35,164 bases of DNA from a virus: positions 1 through 35,164 of the IMG/VR virus record IMGVR_UViG_3300046750_000777; one strand, given 5' to 3'. Shown one piece after another: positions 19,636 to 27,600 of this stretch (its first letter is position 1; each line of letters begins with the position of its first letter). A model generated the notes under the pieces. The model was not told the origin of the DNA, ran no database searches, and saw only the letters and a program-made list of their open reading frames with translations. The position numbers and the translations under genes are program-made.

Positions 19636-20568
19636 ATGGCTAATCCAAAAGATGTAGAAGCAGTACGTTATTCTCTCAGAGATGATATGCGAGATGCGGA
19701 CCTCTCGGAGGCGGATCTATCAAATTCGCAGATGAATTTGGCAAACTTTGAAGGTGCAAACTTTGAAGGTGCGGATCTCACGGGTGCAAGTCTCTTTAAA
19801 TCGAATTGTATAAAAGCGGATTTCACTGATGCGAATCTCAAAGGTGCGAACATGGAAGAGTCAGACCTAAGGTCTGCTCAGCTTATACGTGCGTGGATAG
19901 AAAGAGCTAATCTCAAGGATGCGGATCTCAGAAGTGCGTGGCTTTTGGAAGCTAATCTCACGGGTGCGGATCTCACGGGTGCGGATCTCAGAGGTGCGTG
20001 GATAGAAAGAGCTAAGTTCAAAAATACGAAGCTCACCAACACTAATCTGACAGGGGCTAATCTTACAGATGCGGATCTCACGGGTGCAAATCTCACAAAA
20101 GCGGATCTCAGTGACGCGAAACTTATTGGTGCGAAGCTAATTGGTGCGAAGCTTTTCAATGGGAAGCTCAGGAATGCAGATCTCGAAGAGGCGAGATTAC
20201 AAGATGCGGATCTCAAAGATGCGAATCTTGAACGTGCAAATCTCAAAGACGCAAAGCTACAGGGTGCGAATCTTATAGGTGCGGATCTCACTGGTGCGAA
20301 TCTTATAGGTGCGGAACTTATAGGTGCGGAACTTATAGATGCGGATCTCACTGGTGCGGAACTTATAGATGCGGATCTCACTGGTGCGGATCTCAGAAAT
20401 GCGAAACTTATAGATGCGGATCTCAGAAATGCGGATCTCAAGAATGCAGAAGGGATACCTCTGTCCATATCTGACAAGTTCCCTCACAAGGGTGAGACAG
20501 TAGAGGAGAGACTCCGCAGAGAAGAAGAGAAAGCCCGAAAAGAAGAAGAGAAGAGACTCCGAAAATAA
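19636..20568 (+). CDS. pentapeptide-repeat protein, ended by an in-frame TAA
   Basis: A 310-residue protein, start ATG 19636 after AAGGAGCTATAATC. From residue 18 to about 275 it is almost pure A(D/N)LXX repeats (GADLTGADLRGAWIERA, GANLIGADLTGANLIGAEL), encoded by visibly repetitive DNA with the common unit GGTGCGGATCTCA. It should form a long right-handed beta helix. A highly charged coil follows (VEERLRREEEKARKEEEKR) and ends at TAA 20566-20568. The same frame continues for 105 more codons with clearly coding sequence (next entry), so the gene may be a broken or read-through version of a longer protein. Compare the other pentapeptide protein at 8128. Confidence 0.85.
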   Translation: MANPKDVEAVRYSLRDDMRDADLSEADLSNSQMNLANFEGANFEGADLTGASLFKSNCIKADFTDANLKGANMEESDLRSAQLIRAWIERANLKDADLRSAWLLEANLTGADLTGADLRGAWIERAKFKNTKLTNTNLTGANLTDADLTGANLTKADLSDAKLIGAKLIGAKLFNGKLRNADLEEARLQDADLKDANLERANLKDAKLQGANLIGADLTGANLIGAELIGAELIDADLTGAELIDADLTGADLRNAKLIDADLRNADLKNAEGIPLSISDKFPHKGETVEERLRREEEKARKEEEKRLRK

Positions 20569-20886
20569 GAAGAAGAGAGACTCCGAAGAGTAGCGATCCA
20601 AGACATCACCAAACGTGTCTCCAGAGCTAAGAAAGACAAGGAGCTGGAAGCTCTTGCTCAGGAAGTGGGTTCCCTACAGGCTCAACCTGATTACGTTAGA
20701 GAGTATGAAAACATCCTCGAAGACCTCCAAGCTAAGATCGAGGAGAAGTACTCTGTTGTAGGCAAGGGTCTTAATTATCTGAAGAAGCTCTTCAGCAGAG
20801 GTAAAAGGGCTTCTCAGATCAGAACAGCATCGCAAATGCTTAACCAGCTCAACAAAGAGATCTCTGATCTCAAGAAGGAGCTATAA
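20569..20886 (+). pseudogene. C-terminal domain cut off by the in-frame TAA (or read-through extension)
   Basis: In the same frame as the pentapeptide gene, right after its TAA, come 105 codons: EEERLRRVAIQDITKRVSRAK, a helical region, then KIEEKYSVVGKGLNYLKKLF and KRASQIRTASQMLNQLNKEI to a stop at 20886. The charged coil continues smoothly across the stop, and one base change (AAA to TAA) would explain it. The domain resembles the C-terminal part of the protein at 21600-22076 (KRADQIRVASRMLDDIKSEI). There is no convincing RBS for independent translation; a GTG at 20665 is too close to its AGGA. Either a nonsense mutation, read-through, or reinitiation. Confidence 0.6.
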
Positions 20887-20888
20887 TC

Positions 20889-21374
20889 ATGAGACAACTA
20901 ACCGCATCACAGAAAATCGCCCAGCTTGAGAACCGTATCGCCAAACTTGAGAAGCAAGCTATCCTTAGAAGGTTTAAAAGGGAGGCTTTTATCATCCTGA
21001 ATAAGCTCACAGGTGCTTTTCGTCGACCAGAGTTCATTTACGGAGCTTCGGAGAAAGACATCAAGAAAGCGATGAGGAAGCTGGAGAAAGACCCTGAATT
21101 TAAAAAGGTTCTAGAAAAAGCCCCTAAGAGAGGCAACCTAAAAAAGATGTGGGGCTACTTCAACATCTACTTCAAAAATGTACTAGGGCACGGCGGAATG
21201 ATGCTCGTGATATTGGTGCTTGGTGCTATTACCATGAAGATCTTTAGCATCGGAGGGCTTGCCGCTGGATTGCTATTATCCGCTTTTGTAGGAGACATGG
21301 CAAGTTCGGCCGCTAGTCCTGACGAATACTATGCTAAGGAAATTGCTAAACAAAGGCTACTAGACAGACGCTAG
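20889..21374 (+). CDS. coiled-coil membrane protein
   Basis: A 161-residue protein. ATG 20889 has AAGGAGCTATAATC upstream, the same leader as the pentapeptide gene. The N-terminus is a coiled coil ([20 protein letters not shown]), followed by basic helices ([19 protein letters not shown]) and a glycine-rich hydrophobic hairpin ([32 protein letters not shown]) that may insert in a membrane. The end is polar. Similar coiled-coil starts occur in large marine phages as far as I recall, function unknown. Its stop overlaps the guaC remnant's stop in the tetranucleotide CTAG. Confidence 0.65.
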   Translation: MRQLTASQKIAQLENRIAKLEKQAILRRFKREAFIILNKLTGAFRRPEFIYGASEKDIKKAMRKLEKDPEFKKVLEKAPKRGNLKKMWGYFNIYFKNVLGHGGMMLVILVLGAITMKIFSIGGLAAGLLLSAFVGDMASSAASPDEYYAKEIAKQRLLDRR

Positions 21375-21565
21375 ATAGTCTTAGACTCATATACGGGGTT
21401 GTACTGCTGAGAGACACGGATAAAAGTCGTGCATTTGCTTAACTCTCTCAGCTCCAGTGCTCCGATATAAGTACAGGTTGATCTGACGCCTCCAAGTATG
21501 TCCTGAAGGGTGTCCTTAAGGTCGCCACGCTCCTCAATTGATATTTCTTTTATATACGGTAGAGG
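21371..21565 (-). pseudogene. guaC: 3' remnant of GMP reductase/IMP dehydrogenase (guaC-like)
   Basis: On the minus strand an open frame of 64 codons with no start codon ends at 21371. Its translation contains [30 protein letters not shown] and [15 protein letters not shown], matching the C-terminus of GMP reductase (DILGG(I/L)RSxCTYVGA...TTFIRV). GMP reductase converts GMP to IMP. The remaining four-fifths of the gene are absent; upstream in the same orientation one meets a stop and then the antisense of the gene at 21600. It lies downstream of purA in the same orientation, so a former purA-guaC pair is likely, interrupted by the 21600 gene. Confidence 0.75.
21548..21555 (+). promoter_or_regulatory. 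possible late octamer (TTTATATA) before 21600 gene
   Basis: TTTATATA matches the T4 late octamer at six of eight positions and lies 45 bases upstream of the ATG at 21600. Similar AT-rich octamers stand upstream of other plus-strand genes (8128, 32632). Weak evidence on its own. Confidence 0.3.
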
Positions 21566-21599
21566 TTATACAAAGAAGGATAGAAGGTAGAGAAGATAA

Positions 21600-22076
21600 A
21601 TGAGGCACCTCGAAGCGGCTTATACAGGTAAAAAGTTCAAGCTCAACGGCAGAGAAGTTTCCCTGCTTACCATCCAATCTTACGCTAGAGATAGAAACCA
21701 CCCTGAACAACAAGAAGCAAAATCCTTTCTGAAGAAAAACAGAAAGGAGGTAGAGACCTATACTAAGGTGTTAGCAACCCTGAATGATGTGGCAGATACC
21801 CTAAAGAGTAGAAAGTTTAAGCAGACGGATGAAGGCCTTGAGGAGTTAGCAGGAAAACTCGTAGATCTTAGAAGAGACCCGAAAGCCAAATACTACTCTA
21901 AGATCATAGATGACATGATGAACAAGGTGGAGAGGAAATACTCTTTCGGGAAAAAGCTAAAGACCGTCTATGAGAGGGTCTGGAAGAACCGAAAGAGAGC
22001 CGACCAGATCCGTGTTGCTTCAAGGATGCTGGACGACATTAAATCTGAGATCTCTGATCTCAAAAAGGGTCTATAA
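21600..22076 (+). CDS. helical protein sharing its C-terminal domain with 20569-20886
   Basis: A 158-residue, Lys/Arg/Glu-rich helical protein (MRHLEAAYTGKKFKLNGREV...). The last 75 residues (EGLEELAGKLVDLRRDP through KRADQIRVASRMLDDIKSEI and a KKGL end) align along their length with the domain downstream of the pentapeptide stop (KRASQIRTASQMLNQLNKEI, KKEL end). So one domain occurs twice within 1.2 kb, once behind a pentapeptide helix and once behind a different N-terminus. Start ATG 21600 follows AGGTAGAGAAGATAA. It lies where the missing part of guaC should be, and its end overlaps purA's end by 17 bases. Function unknown. Confidence 0.65.
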   Translation: MRHLEAAYTGKKFKLNGREVSLLTIQSYARDRNHPEQQEAKSFLKKNRKEVETYTKVLATLNDVADTLKSRKFKQTDEGLEELAGKLVDLRRDPKAKYYSKIIDDMMNKVERKYSFGKKLKTVYERVWKNRKRADQIRVASRMLDDIKSEISDLKKGL

Positions 22077-23268
22077 AGTCTGGGTGCAACAAGGTATTCT
22101 CCCTACCTGCTCCGTTAGAGACCATAGTTACAGGAACTCCTGAGTTATCTTCTATGAAAGAGATGAACCACTGAAGATTCTCAGGCAGTTCCTCCCAAGA
22201 CTTCGCCGAGGCTGAACCTCCCCAGCCCTCAAGCAGGTGCATCTGGTCTTGATACCACACCTTCACCTTCTCAAAGCCATCCAAGACATCGACTTTGGTT
22301 AAAGCAATCTGCGTGAAGCCGTTGAGCTGGTGAGCATAAATGAGGTCGTCAAGGTTCAACCACCCACACCTACGTTTACGAGCGGTGACAACACCAACCT
22401 CCTTGCCTATCGCTTGAAGTCTCTCCCCGTCTTCGTCTAAGTCCTCAGATATGAAATCGCCTTCACCTACTCGAGTGCAATACGCCTTGAACACTCCGAT
22501 AGTATCTGTATCTCGAGGTAGAGCACAGCCCAGACTCGCACCGATACTAGGGGCGATAGTGTGGGAAGAGGTGACATAAGGATATGTCCCATGTGTGACA
22601 TCAAGGAGAGTTCCCTGAGCCCCCTCAATGACCACATTCTTCCCTTCATGAAAGATACCATGAAGAAAAGAAGTCATGTCTGTCCTAATATACCCCCTCC
22701 ACTGCTCCGACCACTCTTCGAGGATGTCTAGAAGCTTCGTCTCTTGATATGATGTGTTCTCTCCGTAAGCCCTCAAGAAAACATCTACACGGTGAGGCAA
22801 TTCTTTAGAATCAAGAAGATCGCCTGCACGAATACCCACCCTGCGAGCCTTATCTTCGTAGCAAAGCCCAATTCCATTTCGAGTAGTCCCGATACGGTTG
22901 CCTGAAGCCTCTTCTCTTTGAACATCGTAGTAGATGTGAGTAGGGAGAACAAGGTGAGCTCTGCTGTCTATGTGAAGAGACCCCTCTAGGGAAATGCTCA
23001 GCCTCTCTTCAACGTCCCTCATCTCAGAAAAGAGGACATCTAAGTTAATGGCCATACCCGCTCCGAGTATAACTTCAGCTCCTTGGAGAACACCAGACGG
23101 TAAGAGGCGAAGTTTGAAAGTCTCTCCCTCATAGATAATGGTATGACTCGCATTAGATCCTCCCTGAAAACGAATACAGTAATCGGCGTCTGAGGAGAGA
23201 AAGTCCACAACCTTTCCTTTCCCCTCATCACCCCACTGACCTCCAATTACAGATTTAACATTATGCAT
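22060..23268 (-). CDS. purA: adenylosuccinate synthetase
   Basis: A 402-residue enzyme joining IMP and aspartate with GTP, the first step from IMP to AMP. Conserved: GGQWGDEGKGKVVDFL with catalytic Asp14, GGSNASHTI with His42, IGTTRNGIGLCYEDKARR (IMP loop), GAQGTLLDVTHGTYPYVTSS, VGVVTARKRRCGWLNLDDL and IALTKVDVLDGF (guanine site). About 30 residues shorter than E. coli PurA. The catalytic Asp is Asp, not the Ser usual in PurZ of diaminopurine phages, so I call PurA; some related phage enzymes blur this boundary. It has its own promoter (23309-23336). Adenylosuccinate lyase (PurB) is not in the window and would come from the host. Confidence 0.9.
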   Translation of the reverse strand: MHNVKSVIGGQWGDEGKGKVVDFLSSDADYCIRFQGGSNASHTIIYEGETFKLRLLPSGVLQGAEVILGAGMAINLDVLFSEMRDVEERLSISLEGSLHIDSRAHLVLPTHIYYDVQREEASGNRIGTTRNGIGLCYEDKARRVGIRAGDLLDSKELPHRVDVFLRAYGENTSYQETKLLDILEEWSEQWRGYIRTDMTSFLHGIFHEGKNVVIEGAQGTLLDVTHGTYPYVTSSHTIAPSIGASLGCALPRDTDTIGVFKAYCTRVGEGDFISEDLDEDGERLQAIGKEVGVVTARKRRCGWLNLDDLIYAHQLNGFTQIALTKVDVLDGFEKVKVWYQDQMHLLEGWGGSASAKSWEELPENLQWFISFIEDNSGVPVTMVSNGAGRENTLLHPDFIDPF

Positions 23269-23308
23269 CTCTCAAAACCCCCTAAATGACCTATCTCTTA
23301 GGACAGGC

Positions 23309-23336
23309 ATAAAATTCGATCAAAAAACCTTGTCAA
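23309..23336 (-). promoter_or_regulatory. sigma-70-type promoter of purA
   Basis: On the minus strand a perfect -35 TTGACA (23336-23331), a 16-base spacer, and -10 TTTTAT (23314-23309, four of six). It ends 40 bases upstream of the purA ATG. It points to early, host-polymerase transcription. Confidence 0.6.
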
Positions 23337-23580
23337 TATTGCCTCTTGAAGCCTCCCGTAACTCTCGGATGCTTCTATAATGGCTAAGTAACCTTCCTCC
23401 AAGCTATCGAAGGAGAAGGTTTAATCTTTCATGTGTTACTTCTTGAATGAAGCCATGAGCCTCATACCGTTGATACCACAGCGGAGCAGATGACACAATA
23501 CGGAATGTGAACAAAAAGTCTAGGCGGGCTAAGCTATTTTTTGTTGGCTACTTTGACCTAGAAGAGATATCTGTTTCTGG
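23337..23580. other. intergenic region between CodA-like gene and purA
   Basis: No gene is visible in 23269-23580 apart from the purA promoter. A bulged hairpin (AACCTTCCTCC 23390-23400 with GGAGAAGGTT 23412-23421) followed by TAATCTTTC on the plus strand is weakly terminator-like. Nothing else stands out. Confidence 0.5.
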
Positions 23581-24528
23581 TCATACCTGAAAGCCTTTAG
23601 TATTAGAAGCTATCTTTGCGACAAGGTCGAGATCATAACACCTAATCGCTTCCATCATAAGGCGGCATTCAAACCACAGATCCCCGTCAACAAGGGGCAT
23701 GAAGAGGTCATGGATATTATCCACCCCAAGCATCACATCGACCCCTGCATCTACGAGTTCCCTCACAGGAGCTATAGAGTTGTGTATCGGGGCGTATATG
23801 TGTGTCTTTTGCTTCATACTGATCGCGGCTGAGGGGCAGACTATCACCCCTGTGTTTGTGTCTTTAATCTTCCTGATAGTCGAAGACCTGCGATACGTGT
23901 CTTGGCAAGCTAAGGAAATTGCGTGAACTAGGTTCACCTGACCCTCTAGCCCGTGCCGTATGACTTTATTTACAACCATATGCGATTCTCTTTCAGAGGG
24001 GATGTTGTTCTGTCCCACATGAACATCAACAGGCTTCCCTAGCCTCTTTGCCAAAGAGAATATGAAATCCATATGTGCCTCAGGATCTCTGTCTCTATCG
24101 GGAAGACCGCCCACAACATCTGCCATTTCACAGGCTTCTACGAATGCACGGCGAGGTTCAGCCTCCAGAACGCCTTCAAGTGGCTGAACCGCTAGTTGGA
24201 GGTCGAAGCCTTTTGCTCTATAGTGATTCTTGACCTCTAAGGCAACCTCCATAGGGGCAGTTCCCACAATACCATCAGCATCAATAAAGGTTCTGCATTT
24301 AGTGACACCTTGAGACACCATAGCCTCTACACCACGACACATTCTGCTATATAAGTCAGAATGTGTGTAACCCTCTTTAAGCTCCCGATACAGATCCCAT
24401 TTCTCCCGAAGACTACTCTGTGACTTTTCAAGCGTTTCGGGAGAGATGAGGTACGCCTTGTCAAAATGTGCATGATGACAAACGAACCCCCCCTTATCCT
24501 GTACCTTACTCAAAAAAAGATCTCTCAT
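23581..24528 (-). CDS. cytosine-deaminase-like amidohydrolase
   Basis: A 315-residue metal-dependent amidohydrolase. Metal and catalytic residues are in family order: HAH near residues 19-21 (FVCHHAHFDKAY, typical of the CodA branch), DVHVGQNN (His170), NLVHAISLACQD (His202), and GVDNIHD (Asp270). The branch includes cytosine deaminase and AtzC-type enzymes; release of ammonia from cytosine giving uracil is the most likely role, and would feed the pyrimidine genes. The usual acidic residue after the third metal His (HCDE in CodA) is not obvious here, so substrate is open. I start at ATG 24528, which has AAGGAGG 7 bases upstream. About 100 residues shorter than E. coli CodA, lacking the flanking beta domain. 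Confidence 0.75.
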   Translation of the reverse strand: MRDLFLSKVQDKGGFVCHHAHFDKAYLISPETLEKSQSSLREKWDLYRELKEGYTHSDLYSRMCRGVEAMVSQGVTKCRTFIDADGIVGTAPMEVALEVKNHYRAKGFDLQLAVQPLEGVLEAEPRRAFVEACEMADVVGGLPDRDRDPEAHMDFIFSLAKRLGKPVDVHVGQNNIPSERESHMVVNKVIRHGLEGQVNLVHAISLACQDTYRRSSTIRKIKDTNTGVIVCPSAAISMKQKTHIYAPIHNSIAPVRELVDAGVDVMLGVDNIHDLFMPLVDGDLWFECRLMMEAIRCYDLDLVAKIASNTKGFQV

Positions 24529-24565
24529 ACTCTTACCCTCCTTCATTTAAAAACCTCTCAACCCG

Positions 24566-24596
24566 AGTATAAAGAGTCTAAAACAAAAGGAGTCAA
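24566..24596 (-). promoter_or_regulatory. sigma-70-type promoter of the amidohydrolase gene
   Basis: Minus strand: TTGACT (24596-24591), 19-base spacer, TATACT (24571-24566). Both hexamers match consensus at five of six; the spacer is two bases long. It ends 37 bases before the ATG. Just upstream a palindrome CAATAAACTATTTATTG (about 24618-24634) separates it from the divergent tail gene. Confidence 0.5.
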
Positions 24597-24670
24597 CGAA
24601 GATCTTGGTTTCTCTCAATAAACTATTTATTGATTCAGTTATCTAAGAAACTAGATTAAAGGGAAGTACG

Positions 24671-27600
24671 ATGGCAGACGTGATCAGTAAGAACTATGAA
24701 GTAGCCACCTCTTTCGGCATATACACCTTCACCGTAACCTCGGACGAGAACGGGTTTACTTCAGTCGGTAATATACGAAGAAACGGCGTTGTCTGGACTA
24801 ACGATTACCCCGCAGAAGTACACGCGGCAATACAAGACGCAATCATTGAAATAGAGACCCTCAACGGCAGTAATCCTCAGAACTTCCTTGTTGTAGATAA
24901 CCTCCTCTCAGAGATTGCCGATCTCGGCGTTGCCTCTCAAGCGAATGCTAGAACAAATCTCGGCATCGTAGACACCCTCTCTTCTATCGGAGACCTCCAA
25001 GACGTAGATCTTGGAGACGGTATAGTAAACGGGAAAATACTCCAAGTTGTAGGTGGAGTATTTACCCAAGTAGACCCCGCTAATGGTGGGGGAGGCTTCA
25101 CTCAAGAAGATATTGAAGATTTTGTAGGAGGTATGTTCCAAGATGGCGGAGGTGTCACTTGGACATATGACGACGCAAACTCTCAAATATCAGGCGTCGT
25201 CACGATAGATCACCTCTCTATTAGTGGCCTCAGTGATGTCCTAATAGCAGGTGCCGTAGACGGACATATACTCCGATATAATGGAGTAGCCTTTGTAAAC
25301 CAAGTCTTGTCTTACAACGACCTTTCAGACACACCAGCTTTCGGCACTGCCTCCACTAAGGACACAGGCACTAATGTAGGCGAGGTTCTTGAGTTCGCGG
25401 AACAAAGTACCTTACCTGCACTAGACGGAGCTAACCTAACCGCACTACCTAGTATAAACACCCTCTCTGATGTGGACACACAAGGGATTCAGAATGGTGA
25501 TACTATCGTCTACAATAACGGGTCATTCTCACCTGGTCTAGTGAGTTCCGTGAGTTCCGCTAATGACTTAGACGACGTAACTGTGGCAAACCCCGTTCTA
25601 AATCAAGTGTTGGTCTATGATGGAGCTAACTTTACAAACAGGGCTTTGTCCTCCGCAGACCTCCAAGACGGTGCAGACCTCCTAACAGCTAACTCCTCTA
25701 TAGGCGACCTTAACGATGTTAGCTTAGTCGGAAACTTAGTTAACGGAAAGATCCTTCAGGTTGTAGGAGGAGTTCTCGAGCAGGTCAACCCCCCAAACAC
25801 AGGATTTACGCAAGAAGAGGTTGAAGACCTTGTTGGAGGTCAGTTCACTCACCTGAACCACTCCACAGGTATGAGCTTTACCTATGATGATGCAAGCTCT
25901 GAAATTAGAGGATCTCTCGATCAAAGCTTACAAGACATCGCCAATGCAGGGCAGGCTCTTAACAACATCCTCATCAGCGACGGCAATAACATCGTACTCA
26001 AGACCCCAGCTCAAGCTAGAGTGGCTCTTGATCTTGAGGTTGGGATTGATGTACAGGAGCAGAATGACCGACTAACCGAGATCTCCGATATCGCACAGCC
26101 TACTGCAGACCACTTCCTTGCAGGAGACGGAGCAGATCTCGTTCTTAAGACTCCCGTTGAGGCAAGGCTCTCTCTAGAAATTGACCCCGCCAACGCTAGA
26201 GCAACTCTTGGATTTGGAACTGCGGTTACTAATGATACAGGAGACTTCCTAGCTTCAGGGTCAGGTTTAGATGACCTGAATGATGTGGCGGTGGTAGCTC
26301 CTGTAAATAAGCATGTCATTATCCACGACGGAGTTAACTTCGAGAACAGGACTCTAGCGACCACCGATCTTGCAGATGGAGCTAGCGTCCCCCTCTTACA
26401 GGGTGGAAACCTTACTCTCAATGGAAGCCTGTCTGTAGGAGAGATCACCCTCACGGACAATCAAGCCGAGGCTCTTGTTATCTCTGAAGGAGGTAATAAC
26501 TACCTCACGTTCGTAACTACAGACGCGGGGGAGAGAATTGTTGTAGGCGTAGAGGCGGAGTTACAATCTAACCTAGTTGTAACAGGCACGGGTACAATTA
26601 CGGCTCCTGCTGCCGCTGCAAACGGAAATGAAATTGTAACTGCATCTTGGATCAGATCTTTAACATTATCTGATCTAACGGACACCACTGAGGACGTTCA
26701 AGACATCGCAGGTGTAATGTTTAATCATGTGAACCACTCTACGGGTATCACGTTCACCTATGACGACATCAACAACAGGGTAGACGCCTCCTTAGCAAGC
26801 AGTCTCCAAGATCTCTCCCAGCTCAACAGAGCCAACGGAAACTTTATTGTAGGAGACGGTAACAACTTCGTCGTCCTCGCGAACCAGAACGCCAGAGATG
26901 CATTAGGTCTTGGAAGTGCCTCTACGAGTGAAGTAGCAGACTTCCTAGCTTCAGGGTCTGGGCTAGAGGATCTGGCTGATGTCAGCATCGCTGGGGTGGC
27001 TCCGATTCAGATGCTAGTTAGCGACGCACAGGGTGACTTCTCTAACAGAACCATCTCTACTGCCGACCTCTCTAATGGGTCGAAAGTCCCCTTGTTAGAC
27101 GGTAGCGACGAGCTTATTCTCGCGAACACGTTCAAGCCGAACGGCGGGATTAACGTGAATAACCTTTTCCTAGTAGAAGGTCTTACAGGCAACACGGAGA
27201 TCTCTGGATCACTCTCTGTAGACGGACTCTCTTCTATGGAAGGCGGTCTTAATGTCGTCAATCCGAATACGGGAGCAAATTCTCTTTCAATCACCCCAAA
27301 CGGCAATGATGCGACAGTCAATAGTGCAGGAGGCAATATCTCCTTTAATGCGGTGAACATATCCACCACAGGCACGCTTGACGCAGGTGTCACTACACTT
27401 ACCTCTCTTGCCACAGCCTCTCTCTTGATGTCGGACAACTTGGCTTCCGCTCTATCTATATCTGAGGGAGGAAATCAATACTTGACGTTTGTTACTACAG
27501 ACGGCGATGAGAAGGTAGTGTTTGGGAAGACCTTTGAAGGTATCTCAGGTTCTTCAATTGGAAACCTACTCCTCGAAGACAATTCGATCACTACCTCAAA

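Noticed and set aside
19668-20601. Minus-strand frames over the second pentapeptide gene (Ser/Ala/Arg-rich)
   Set aside because: Periodic shadows of the repeat DNA; the same happens over 8310-9263.
22060-23268. PurZ (diaminopurine pathway) instead of PurA
   Set aside because: The catalytic residue in GDEGKGK is Asp as in PurA, and no DatZ/MazZ-like partner is seen in the window. Not fully excluded, since NASHT and other positions differ from E. coli PurA.
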